From an uncultured Clostridia bacterium (GTDB lineage Bacteria > Bacillota > Clostridia > Christensenellales > CAG-314), in the NCBI GenBank assembly GCA_947625725.1, contig CANQPI010000001.1:86085-150084 (forward strand): a stretch of 64,000 nt of DNA, read 5' to 3'. Under the pieces are notes generated by a model, which was not told where the DNA came from, did no database searches, and worked only from the letters and a program-made list of their open reading frames with translations. The first letter of the stretch is position 1. Every line of letters begins with the position of its first letter. A program made the position numbers and the translations under genes. This document shows positions 1 through 9,193 of the stretch, one piece after another.

Positions 1-117
1 GAGGATAGCACCTAAAAGAAATTCCAAACGAAGATATGGTGCGAGGGTAACACCTAAAAAAGAAATCCCAAATGAAGATTGTGCCCTCGTGAAAACGGGG
101 GCACTTTTTTTTACAGA
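1..117 (+). ncRNA. Type III antitoxin (ToxI-like) tandem-repeat RNA, truncated by the window edge
   Basis: Two imperfect ~42-nt direct repeats (1-42 gaggatagcacctaaaagaaattccaaacgaagatatggtgc; 43-85 gagggtaacacctaaaaaagaaatcccaaatgaagattgtgcc), followed by an intrinsic terminator and then a ToxN-like ORF. Confidence 0.72.
91..117 (+). terminator. Intrinsic terminator between antitoxin repeats and toxin
   Basis: GTGCCCTCGT-GAAA-ACGGGGGCAC followed by TTTTTTTT (stem includes a T-G pair). Confidence 0.85.
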
Positions 118-129
118 TGAGGGCGACTT

Positions 130-591
130 ATGGCAAAATCTTTTAGCGTAAATGTATTATCTGCGGCTTTTTACTCCAAGTTTCCATCGATATTCTATCC
201 GGAAATAGAATACAAACCAGGGCGTCCATATGTTGTTATGCTTTTTGATATTGATGGCAACAAATTTGCATTGCCACTCAGAAGCAATATTCGACACGAC
301 TATTGCTATAAATTCAAAAACACTAGTCGCGAAACAGATTCCGCAACTGGTATTGACTTTTCGAAAGCGGTTATTGTTAATGATGCATCCCTAATTGGTA
401 AACCTGTGAAGATGGACCAAGATGAGTATGTAGAACTCTTCAAAAAATTTTATTTTATCCGCAAGCGATTCGAGCGTTATTTGAAAGGGTATATTAAATA
501 TCGCGAAAGCAATGGGAACGTGAATGAGTACATACGTAAAAGATATATTTATTGCACCCTCCAATACTTTGACGATGAACTCGGATTATAG
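130..591 (+). CDS. Type III toxin-antitoxin endoribonuclease, ToxN/CptN/TenpN superfamily (TenpN/CptN-like)
   Basis: 153 aa with GRPYVVML..DGNKFALPLRSNIRHDYCYKF and TGIDFSKAVIV motifs; located just after the repeat array and terminator. Confidence 0.75.
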   Translation: MAKSFSVNVLSAAFYSKFPSIFYPEIEYKPGRPYVVMLFDIDGNKFALPLRSNIRHDYCYKFKNTSRETDSATGIDFSKAVIVNDASLIGKPVKMDQDEYVELFKKFYFIRKRFERYLKGYIKYRESNGNVNEYIRKRYIYCTLQYFDDELGL

Positions 592-710
592 GTTTTAAGA
601 TATAGACCACTTTATATAAAACTATTCTTTAATTCAAACAGCGCAAAACAATATAATTGCGCATAGTTTCGCGTCGCGGCGGATAAATGCCAAATGGATT
701 ACGAACCAAA

Positions 711-748
711 GTAAAAAATGGGTGCCCGAGATGGGCACCCAAAATTTT
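711..748. terminator. Bidirectional intrinsic terminator between toxin and minus-strand phage operon
   Basis: TGGGTGCCC-GAGAT-GGGCACCCA with an A-run on the left and AAAATTTTT on the right. Confidence 0.85.
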
Positions 749-797
749 TCTATCATTGTTTAATCTTCCAATTTTAATTCACCCCTTCTTTTTTTCA

Positions 798-1070
798 TTA
801 TATATCTGCAAATTTGTCTACAATGGTTCGCTCTGCTTTGTGAATTTGCTCGGCGAGGTTTTGCAAAGGAGTCCCGGCTTCAACGTTTGAGTCAATCAAC
901 TTCCGAAAAGCACCCAGCAACGCTCCTTCAAGGTGGGTATAATACCCAGCCCATTGCCACTCGGAAGACGTTTCTCCTGTTTTGCGGTTGGTGGTTGGCT
1001 TCAAGATTTCGAGTTGAAGATTTTTGTCGTCCAACTTGCTTATTCGCATTGTTTCGTTTATGTAAATCAT
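798..1070 (-). CDS. Small phage-type hypothetical protein
   Basis: MIYINETMRISKLDDKNLQLEILKP...; internal ATG preceded by AAAGGAGGTAAA. Confidence 0.6.
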   Translation of the reverse strand: MIYINETMRISKLDDKNLQLEILKPTTNRKTGETSSEWQWAGYYTHLEGALLGAFRKLIDSNVEAGTPLQNLAEQIHKAERTIVDKFADI

Positions 1071-1141
1071 TTTACCTCCTTTTGTGCCCATTAAAGGGCG
1101 ATAGCGACCCGTGACAGGTTTTTTGTTCGCGAGACGATTGC

Positions 1142-1345
1142 TTAATCGTCCACCCAAACCTTGACGTATAAACCGCAGTGGCACTCTCCCTCAGAGGATT
1201 GCTTGCGGAAGTCTTTGCACATACATTTTGTGTCAGGCGTCTTGTTGAGACGGCAGGGACAGTAGCCATCATTTGCTTTGATTTGTTCTCGGATTATTTC
1301 CACCATAGTGGAGTCGTTGTTTAGAATTATCTTTAATTTCCGCAT
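1142..1345 (-). CDS. Ferredoxin-thioredoxin reductase catalytic-chain-like Fe-S protein (ferredoxin:disulfide reductase type)
   Basis: 67 aa with GYCPCR-X8-CMCKDF-X8-GECHCGLY: the CPC/CxC/CHC cysteine signature of the FTR catalytic chain. Confidence 0.8.
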   Translation of the reverse strand: MRKLKIILNNDSTMVEIIREQIKANDGYCPCRLNKTPDTKCMCKDFRKQSSEGECHCGLYVKVWVDD

Positions 1346-1351
1346 ATTTTC

Positions 1352-1828
1352 TCAACTGATTTTAACTGCATGTTGGTTATTGCTTGCCAACCTTACGCCG
1401 AGGATTTTATCCATGCGGCTACGGCGATTGGGAATGTATCTTCCAAACTTCACGATTATGTTTGGGTACTGCTTGAGTTCCTTGATATATTGCGTTATTT
1501 CATCATCATCGTATCCTGTGTATATTACGATTGGATCATTACAATGGTACAGCCTAAGTGTTTTTATAAGTGCGAGAAGATCGGAAAATGAATCCATCGG
1601 GTCAAGTCCGCCACAAACTATCGCTCTTGTGATAGAATTGGCCTTATATCTAACAACAATTTCCTCAGGCGTGACGTCAATCGGACTGGCTGTTAGTAGG
1701 TGGCTGTTCTGACAGCACCTCACACCCGCTTCCTTTTCACACTTCATAGTGCAACAAGGGAATCCTATAAACATTGATGGTTCTTTGTAATTGACGAAAT
1801 CTTCGTCTACTAGCGTGGTAATTTTCAT
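1352..1828 (-). CDS. nrdG: Anaerobic ribonucleotide reductase activating protein (radical SAM)
   Basis: GFPCCTMKCEKEAG..CC, GGLDPMD..., CNDPIVIYTGY; start overlaps the nrdD stop. Confidence 0.78.
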   Translation of the reverse strand: MKITTLVDEDFVNYKEPSMFIGFPCCTMKCEKEAGVRCCQNSHLLTASPIDVTPEEIVVRYKANSITRAIVCGGLDPMDSFSDLLALIKTLRLYHCNDPIVIYTGYDDDEITQYIKELKQYPNIIVKFGRYIPNRRSRMDKILGVRLASNNQHAVKIS

Positions 1829-3750
1829 TCCGGCAACATCTCCGCATATTCGAACCATTGGCGCGTGTTGAACTCTGCTAACCTTTCCTTAGAATAGTTA
1901 CGGGTTGGTACAAGATATCCAACAACGCGCTGATATGTATCGTACACAGGCTCGCCACAATTTGGGCAAACATTTGTTCCGACAAACCCGTGGTGGTTTT
2001 TGCACTCGTTGATGCGCGTGTTAAACGCAAAGTAAATGACGCCAGATTTAGCAATTACGTTGAGCATATCCCACGCGCTGTCGGCGTTTGGAAAGTTGGC
2101 TTCCAAGTTGATGTGCGCGATACTTCCGCCAGAGCATTTATTGTCTAGGATTGCGCTGACGCGCAACTTTTCTTGAAGCGTACATTTAGCGGACAAGGGT
2201 ATCCATTGGTTGCTGTATATAAACTTGTCTTGCTTGCCATAGAGGAGGTTGTCTTTTTGACAGAGAATAACGGCGGCTCGTTCGGCAGGCACGCTCTCGA
2301 TATTAAAAGAATACTCGTCGGTAAAGTTGTCTTTGACTTCGTTGAGAACTTTGAAAATTTTCGAAGCAAACTCTATGCCGTCAACCGTGTAGTAGACACA
2401 CCCGAACTTGTCGGTACGTGTGTAGCCCATAGCCTCAATGAGTTCGAACATTCCCAATATGCCAATGGTGCAATACTGCTTGTCGAGTTCAACGGCACCA
2501 TCTTGATAGTTGGGTAGCAAACCTTTTTCAATGTTCCGCTTTATTATGTGGCGCACTGTATCGAGAACCTTGCAGCACAGCACGGCGCGGTCACGCAGTT
2601 TGCCGAGAATCCGATCCGTGTTGAGGCCGCCGTCTTGCGTTTCGTAAGCAAGCCGCATAAGATTGATGGTGTTTACTTTTATGCTGCCGATAGACAGAGC
2701 TGTGCCGCCGATGGAGTTAATGAACGCATTGAGCTTGCGCGTATCAGACAAGAGTCTGCAGCAGTTTGATAGCGTGCCGACGTCCCCACTCACGAAGAAA
2801 TTGCTGTCATTCCACTTAGTGTTGTGGTCGGAGCACCAACGCGCGAACTCTTCGTCGACAAATTTGCCGTTTTGATAGAGCAGGCTATATGTAAGTACAG
2901 GGAATGTGAACATGTTGCTGCCGCGAACCTCAGAAACGACTTCCATAAACGTCTTCTGGTGTTGGATGATTTCTTCGATTTGGTCAATCACATAGGTGCC
3001 GTCGGGGTATTTAACGCCGCCGAATAGCGACTCTAAATAGTTGCGATCGAAGATGGAAACGTTGACAAATGCCGTTTGATCGATGCGCATAAAAGGTTGA
3101 TTGAGGCGGTAGATAAGTTTTTGAAAGCATTGTCTGATATAGTAGTCGGGGTCCTTGATTGCATATCCGTCTTGGCAATCTTTTTTCCAGAAATAATATG
3201 TCCAAATGAGAACATTGGGTATGCCAACTGCGCCCGAGCTTCTGTTACTCATATAGCTGATGTATTCGATTACGTCATCGAGGAAGGTGGTGAGGTGTTT
3301 TGGTGCTTGGTTGTTGTAATTCTTCAGAAAGAACAGCCCTTCGGTCGCCAAACGCGTCAAATCATAAGCGTAGCAGTACGGATAATAGGTCGTTGTGCTC
3401 GCATCGTGAAGATAAAAGGCTCCGTTGTATTCATCCTTCAGCCATTGTTTTGCGGTCGCAAGACCGTATTTTTTTTTGATTTCGTGGAAGATTTTACTGA
3501 AAGCGAAAAACTTATCGTAGGATTTGCCTTTTTCGCTGAGCAAAGTGCGTATATCTTTTGTACCGACATTGGCGTTCGGGTCAATGGTTACGTCTGCGAC
3601 GTTCTTGTCAACGAAGGCGTCCATAAAGTCGGAGAAGTTGGTTTGGCTCTCGTGGAACCCATTGAGGCGTTCAAAGTCCTCGCCATACTTGTAGCTAAGG
3701 GCGGCCATCTCCCGCTCGAAGTCTTTATCCATTTTGATTTCTATTTTCAT
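1825..3750 (-). CDS. nrdD: Anaerobic (class III) ribonucleoside-triphosphate reductase
   Basis: 641 aa; GTLSNCCRLLSD, C-terminal CPNCGEPVYDTYQRVVGYLVPTRNYSKERLAEFNTRQWF (Zn Cys pair and glycyl-radical loop). Confidence 0.92.
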   Translation of the reverse strand: MKIEIKMDKDFEREMAALSYKYGEDFERLNGFHESQTNFSDFMDAFVDKNVADVTIDPNANVGTKDIRTLLSEKGKSYDKFFAFSKIFHEIKKKYGLATAKQWLKDEYNGAFYLHDASTTTYYPYCYAYDLTRLATEGLFFLKNYNNQAPKHLTTFLDDVIEYISYMSNRSSGAVGIPNVLIWTYYFWKKDCQDGYAIKDPDYYIRQCFQKLIYRLNQPFMRIDQTAFVNVSIFDRNYLESLFGGVKYPDGTYVIDQIEEIIQHQKTFMEVVSEVRGSNMFTFPVLTYSLLYQNGKFVDEEFARWCSDHNTKWNDSNFFVSGDVGTLSNCCRLLSDTRKLNAFINSIGGTALSIGSIKVNTINLMRLAYETQDGGLNTDRILGKLRDRAVLCCKVLDTVRHIIKRNIEKGLLPNYQDGAVELDKQYCTIGILGMFELIEAMGYTRTDKFGCVYYTVDGIEFASKIFKVLNEVKDNFTDEYSFNIESVPAERAAVILCQKDNLLYGKQDKFIYSNQWIPLSAKCTLQEKLRVSAILDNKCSGGSIAHINLEANFPNADSAWDMLNVIAKSGVIYFAFNTRINECKNHHGFVGTNVCPNCGEPVYDTYQRVVGYLVPTRNYSKERLAEFNTRQWFEYAEMLPE

Positions 3751-3760
3751 AACATATTCC

Positions 3761-3964
3761 TCACTGCTCGTTTATCCAGCGCATCGCTTTTGAGAAGTCC
3801 ATCGATTCGCCATTGACTTCCAATACGGGCATTAAGTCGTAGCCCTTTACTCGCATTATTTCTTGGTCGGTTATCGTTTCATAGCGCAACGATTTGGCGT
3901 CGAGCTTTTCTTTTAGCACATCGCACTTTGGACAACCGATGGTGTAAAGTTTTATTGTTATCAT
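3761..3964 (-). CDS. Glutaredoxin/NrdH-like redoxin
   Basis: MITIKLYTIGCPKCDVLKEKL...DLMPVLEVNGE: CxxC thioredoxin-fold protein. Confidence 0.85.
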   Translation of the reverse strand: MITIKLYTIGCPKCDVLKEKLDAKSLRYETITDQEIMRVKGYDLMPVLEVNGESMDFSKAMRWINEQ

Positions 3965-4046
3965 ATCGCTATACCTCCTGATGTCGTACTATGACGACAA
4001 AAAATATGATTTTGAGGACATGGGGTGGGATTTTTTTTTGGTTTTT

Positions 4047-7000
4047 TTATTTTTCTACCGCATATCCCACCAGATACCAATATCCGCTGTTATTCTTCCA
4101 AATGTCTGCGGCATATACTATGTCACCGACCTTGAATGGTTTTGCTTTGAATTGTTCCGTGCGTACCGTGACTCTGGCGGTTTTCCCGCTACCTAGACTT
4201 CTTGTTCCAACTCGATATGCCCAGACTCCCGATGAAAAACTGCTTAGTTGCGTTACATCTGTTACTAACAGCCGGCGCCTATCCTCTTCTTTATTGGTTA
4301 TCACATCGACATATCCGAGAACTTCCAATGAATAATCAATGCGTTGGCGCATTGTCGGGTCGGGCAAAGGATTATGTCTTAACTCTGTTTCATATGCGTA
4401 AAGGCACGTCAGTGCTTTGCCATCAATTTTGAACGAGGTACTGTCTGTGCCGTCCTTGTTTGTTCCGGCGCAATAGTAATCCACAATCTTGCGGAGAAGA
4501 GGTTGCGTAATTTTGTCCTTTTGCAACAGTTTGACATCACCCTGTTTGAACAGCTCCCATACATCGAGAATGGCGAGAAGCGTGCTGATGTTGCCAAATT
4601 GCTTGAAGTAGTCAATCGTTATGAGTGGGCGAACCTTTGATGCTTTTAACCCGTGTGAGTCGAGACAGTCAAGCACGTCAATGAAAGTCTTGGGATTAGT
4701 TTGCGAACATTCATAGAGCGTCTCCCCGACCGAAGCCCCGAAGCCTTTGATAGCGGAAATCGAATTGATTATGGAGTTTTTTTCGACATCTGCCTTGATG
4801 ATGCGGTTGTCTTGCCCAAAGCGGAATGGCGGGAACTTGATTTTGAAATAGTTTTCAGCTTCCTCTTTGATGGCAGCCATTTTATCCTTGTCGCCTTTTT
4901 GCTCTGCAAGCGTCAACATTACTTCGTAAAATTCGAGGGGGTGATGTGCTTTTAGCCAGGCACAATATAGACTGTCAAGCGCAACGCAGTAGGAGTGCGA
5001 TGCGTTGAACGAGTAACTTGCCGAGTCCTCGATTAACTGCCATAAGCGTTGTGCCAATTCGTTTGCCTCTTCCGGGGTTTTACATTCGTCCTCAATGATA
5101 GATGAGGAAAACCCTTTGATGAATCGCTCTTTGTATTCCAAGACCTTTTCTTTGCGTTTTTTGGCAATATTTTTGATGGCGGTGTAACAATCGCTCATAT
5201 CAATGCCAGCGTAGTTAAGTGCAGCCATCTCTTGTTCTTGGTAGAGCAAAAAACTACTGGGGATTTCGTCGGTTTGTATTAACGAGTCGAACGCTCTGAC
5301 TCCGTAAGTAAACGGCTTGCGTTCTTCGAAGGTCTTATACATAGACTTAAAGCCCGGGCGCACAGCCGCAATGAAGGCACCAAGTTCTGTAATGTTGGCT
5401 GGTTTGTACTTTATTACCTTTTGCGAGGTGTTTGGCTGTTCGCACTGGTTGATGCCAAGCGTGCAACCCGTTGAGTAGATTTTCCAAGCATCGTCGTCAG
5501 AAGGGCACATGCGCAACAATTCGGCGACTGTCGGTGGCTCTCTGCCGATGCGATGGTAGGCGCGGTATATGAGATCGACGACAGCCACTTTTAGCAAGTC
5601 GTTTTTGAGAAAGTGGCACTCCTCAGCCCAGTGACCGTCCATTATGCAACACAAATGGTCTTTGACTTTTACCAATCCGATTTCTTTACGGATACTGCCT
5701 TGATATAGCAAGTAACTGCAAGGGGCGATACTCCACGACGTGACTATGCCGAGGTAATCTCTGCTCTTTTGATAGATTTCATGAAAATCTCTGTTTATGA
5801 AATCGAGTACATTGATGTCGTCTTTGTCGTCTTCGGCAGCGTGTTTAACTGCAGTTTCGTATTTTTTGATTTGCTCCGACACGGCATTGGCAATGTCGAA
5901 CGAGATTCCTTGCGATTTTGCGTAAAGTTTCCACGCAGCAGATTTCTGCATCGTACCATACGCAACCATCGGGTAAGCGTGGTCTTTGCCAAGGATATCT
6001 TGTTGCGCCCTCGCGAAAGGCTCTACAGGAGCACAGTTGAAGTCAATATCGGGTAGCGAGCCACTTTCTAGAATGCGTGTTGTACTCATAAAACGCTCGG
6101 GATACATGTGTATTTTCGCGGCAATTCTGTCAACTTCGGTAAATCCGAGCAACATATTTGTGATGAATGACACACCCGAACCCCTACCGCTCTTAGTCAA
6201 CCACCCGCCGTTCTCTTTGCCTTTGCGGATTATGTGATAATTGTCAATGAAATAGTCGGCCATGCGGGTATCCACGACGGTCTGTATTTCCTTATTGATT
6301 TCTTCTATGTAATGCTGGTGCTGTTCTTGGGGAACATTTACCTTGTACTTCTCCCACCCTTGCCAAACGAGATCTTTATATACATCATCTTTTTGTTCCT
6401 GTGTATAGGTGGGATAGAGGCTAGGCATCTTGATGTCGGAGTTGAAAATGGGACAATCGTATTCCTCAACGTCGTTCATAACGTTGGTGTTTTGGATTGC
6501 TTCCAGAATTTCTTCGTGTGACAGGACACACTGATTGGCGAATCGTCTGTATGCCGTGTCGCCGTCGGGATAGTCCATATACCAACCTTCTTCATCGGGG
6601 TATTCGATACCTTTCGAGTAGATGAAGTCACTTCTGATTTGCTTTCCGTCCTCGGATATGTAGTGCGAGTCACAGCCCATAATCAAGGGGATGCCAAGTT
6701 TGCGGTGGAGTTTGAGGATTTGGGTGTTTATCTTGCGTTGGCTGTTGGTGTTATGATACTGCACTTCGAGGAAGAAGTTCTTGCCAAAATGCTCTGCAAA
6801 TTTTTGTGTGATTTCCTCTATGTCCTCGTATCGCCAGTAAGCTAAGCAAGCGGTGGTTACAATAACGTCGCTCGCCGGCAACGACAAGATAAGTGGCACA
6901 TCAAGTCTTGGCTGTCCGTAGAAACCCGTTATATTGGCTTCGGACAGGGCATCGTTGAGTGCCTGCCTGCCGTTTTCGTTCTTGGCTATAATGCAAATAT

Positions 7001-7259
7001 GGCAGTTGCTTCTATCTTTTTGCGTTCGATCTTTGACCCAGTATGCTTCTGCGCCGATTACGGGTTTCAGACCGTACTTTCGCGCAAGTTTTACAGTTTC
7101 CCAATAATTTCCCTGCCAACCGTGTTCGACGGAGGAAAGTGTTTTGTGTCCAAGAGCAACGGCTCGTTTGGCATATTCCTCTTGCATAACTGCACTGTCG
7201 GAAATGCGGACATTGGTAAAGCAACTGTGTTTGTGATAGTTCTCAAAGGCTAACGCCAT
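4047..7259 (-). CDS. dnaE: DNA polymerase III alpha subunit (DnaE-type, phage-like)
   Basis: 1070 aa; N-terminal PHP domain, LPDIDFNC palm motif, KNDLLKV motif, C-terminal OB-like region; SD GGAGG. Confidence 0.9.
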   Translation of the reverse strand: MALAFENYHKHSCFTNVRISDSAVMQEEYAKRAVALGHKTLSSVEHGWQGNYWETVKLARKYGLKPVIGAEAYWVKDRTQKDRSNCHICIIAKNENGRQALNDALSEANITGFYGQPRLDVPLILSLPASDVIVTTACLAYWRYEDIEEITQKFAEHFGKNFFLEVQYHNTNSQRKINTQILKLHRKLGIPLIMGCDSHYISEDGKQIRSDFIYSKGIEYPDEEGWYMDYPDGDTAYRRFANQCVLSHEEILEAIQNTNVMNDVEEYDCPIFNSDIKMPSLYPTYTQEQKDDVYKDLVWQGWEKYKVNVPQEQHQHYIEEINKEIQTVVDTRMADYFIDNYHIIRKGKENGGWLTKSGRGSGVSFITNMLLGFTEVDRIAAKIHMYPERFMSTTRILESGSLPDIDFNCAPVEPFARAQQDILGKDHAYPMVAYGTMQKSAAWKLYAKSQGISFDIANAVSEQIKKYETAVKHAAEDDKDDINVLDFINRDFHEIYQKSRDYLGIVTSWSIAPCSYLLYQGSIRKEIGLVKVKDHLCCIMDGHWAEECHFLKNDLLKVAVVDLIYRAYHRIGREPPTVAELLRMCPSDDDAWKIYSTGCTLGINQCEQPNTSQKVIKYKPANITELGAFIAAVRPGFKSMYKTFEERKPFTYGVRAFDSLIQTDEIPSSFLLYQEQEMAALNYAGIDMSDCYTAIKNIAKKRKEKVLEYKERFIKGFSSSIIEDECKTPEEANELAQRLWQLIEDSASYSFNASHSYCVALDSLYCAWLKAHHPLEFYEVMLTLAEQKGDKDKMAAIKEEAENYFKIKFPPFRFGQDNRIIKADVEKNSIINSISAIKGFGASVGETLYECSQTNPKTFIDVLDCLDSHGLKASKVRPLITIDYFKQFGNISTLLAILDVWELFKQGDVKLLQKDKITQPLLRKIVDYYCAGTNKDGTDSTSFKIDGKALTCLYAYETELRHNPLPDPTMRQRIDYSLEVLGYVDVITNKEEDRRRLLVTDVTQLSSFSSGVWAYRVGTRSLGSGKTARVTVRTEQFKAKPFKVGDIVYAADIWKNNSGYWYLVGYAVEK

Positions 7260-9175
7260 TATGTATTACCTCCGTTAGAGTAGCACGAACCGAGAACTTC
7301 GCATTCCTCAGAGTGCGGATATTGTAGCGGCGGGTGTTGTTCTTTGTCCCAACTATATTGGAACGCATATTCCTTTTCATTTCCGTAAAAACGTCTGGAA
7401 CCCACATCGTAGTACAGATTTACTTTTTGCCATTGTCTGCCGCGCATCCTGTCTTTTACGATAGTTAGGCAGACATCGTAGTTGTTCTGTTCCTTCTCTT
7501 TGTTGATGCGTCTGAGGGCAATGGTGCGGTGGGCGAGGTTGATAATGTTGGAGGTGCCGCTGATGTCGTAGACCCCAACATCTTCTCCCTGTGGCATCTT
7601 GCGCGGGTGAGCAACAAGGACAACCGCAACCGAATACTTCATCGCAAAATGAATAAGGCGTGTGATGCAGTCCGTTTGTTTTAGAAGTTCACTGTTTTCG
7701 TTCGCCCCCAAATCTATTGTCATCAGGTTGTCAAGTATCAGTAATTTAACTCCGTACTTGCGCACGCAATCTTCCATTGACTTCAACAACTCATCGAGGG
7801 TGTTGCTCAGACCGTCTCGGTATAGGAACCACTGCTTTTTGTACGCCTCGTTTATCTTTGCGGTTGCATCGGCATCGACCTTGTAGAAGTCGGTGTGATT
7901 TTGATCAAAGTATTGTTGGATATGTTGATTACCCGCCATTATGTATTTGAACCAGCCGCGTTGCATTCGATTGGGTAACTCGCCGCTAAACATCCAGACG
8001 GGCTTTTCTTGTTCCAGAGATTGACAGACAAGCTGGCTTAGAAAGCTAGTCTTGCCAGCCCCAGGCATACCTGACACGACGGTAAGCGTCCCGTAGAACA
8101 GTTTCATTATTTCCGTGTCAAGCCCCTGTAATCCTGTGTAAATGCCATCCATTTCGTCAAGTTCCAAGTCTTCGATATCGGACACGTCAACGACTGATGG
8201 CACCTCTTGCTCGTGAGCATTTTCGATCAAGTCCAACACTGCTTGCTTACCTTCGCAGTAGAGGACGTGGTTCAAATCTTTCATTGGAAGATCTCTGTCC
8301 TTTTCTGCATCGTGGTGGTAAAGCGGAATGTCGATAAACTTTGTTCGCCACGAACCAAGCCTCGAAACGCACTCTTTTTGCATCTTAATTCCCGCCTCGT
8401 CGTTGTCAGCACAGATTATGATTGAGTCGAATTGTTCAAGCCAATCGAAATTTTCCTCAATCCACCCGTAGTTGTTGGCACCGAGTGGAACCGATACGGC
8501 GTTGGTGAAGCCTGCCTCGATTGCAGCCATACAATCTATCTCACCCTCGCAGACCAAAAGTGGCGCGGTGGTGTTGACTCTGTTCATATTGAATAGCAAT
8601 GGGGTGGTGTCGGCGTCTTTTTGGCACCAGGCTTTTATCTCGCCCGCCGCCTTGTTGATTTTATGAGAGGGACGATACTTAACGAGGCAAAGCACGTCGT
8701 TGGCATCGTAGTAGTTGAACACAATGTTGCCGTGGGCATCCTCCCTTACGTCAACACGGTCAACTGTTTCCTTAGAAATGCCGCGTTTTGCCAAGTATTC
8801 ATAAACGTGCGCTTTGTCGTTGAGCGGTTCCTCTTTCGGGTAACGATACTGCCGTTTAGATCGGACGTTTTTCTCCCCGAAGGATACCGTCATTTTCGCT
8901 TCTTCAAATAGTTTTTGAAGTGCCTCTAAGTATGTAAGTCCCGTGTGCATGTATGCGTCAATAATATCGGTGTTTCTCGAACAGCCGAAACAATGCCAAC
9001 TGTACGTTTTGGGATTGTAAATGAAGCTCGGCGTGTCTTCGAGATGCCAAGGGCAAAGAGCCCTTTTGTTGGCGGGATCGTATTTTTCTAGGTTCAATAG
9101 CTTGGCAATTAACTCGGCGTTTTTGTCACCGAGTTTTTGCTTTGCTTTTTGTATTTGCTCTTTACTGATAAGAAT
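7259..9175 (-). CDS. Bifunctional primase-helicase (DnaG CHC2/TOPRIM plus DnaB-type RecA domain)
   Basis: CPWHLEDTPSFIYNPKTYSWHCFGC zinc motif, EGEIDCMAAIEAG toprim, GMPGAGKTSF Walker A; start extended from 9097 (TTG, no SD) to a probable ATT at 9175 with GGGAGGTG 7 nt upstream. Confidence 0.85.
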   Translation of the reverse strand: MLISKEQIQKAKQKLGDKNAELIAKLLNLEKYDPANKRALCPWHLEDTPSFIYNPKTYSWHCFGCSRNTDIIDAYMHTGLTYLEALQKLFEEAKMTVSFGEKNVRSKRQYRYPKEEPLNDKAHVYEYLAKRGISKETVDRVDVREDAHGNIVFNYYDANDVLCLVKYRPSHKINKAAGEIKAWCQKDADTTPLLFNMNRVNTTAPLLVCEGEIDCMAAIEAGFTNAVSVPLGANNYGWIEENFDWLEQFDSIIICADNDEAGIKMQKECVSRLGSWRTKFIDIPLYHHDAEKDRDLPMKDLNHVLYCEGKQAVLDLIENAHEQEVPSVVDVSDIEDLELDEMDGIYTGLQGLDTEIMKLFYGTLTVVSGMPGAGKTSFLSQLVCQSLEQEKPVWMFSGELPNRMQRGWFKYIMAGNQHIQQYFDQNHTDFYKVDADATAKINEAYKKQWFLYRDGLSNTLDELLKSMEDCVRKYGVKLLILDNLMTIDLGANENSELLKQTDCITRLIHFAMKYSVAVVLVAHPRKMPQGEDVGVYDISGTSNIINLAHRTIALRRINKEKEQNNYDVCLTIVKDRMRGRQWQKVNLYYDVGSRRFYGNEKEYAFQYSWDKEQHPPLQYPHSEECEVLGSCYSNGGNT

Positions 9176-9193
9176 AGGTCAACACCTCCCACT

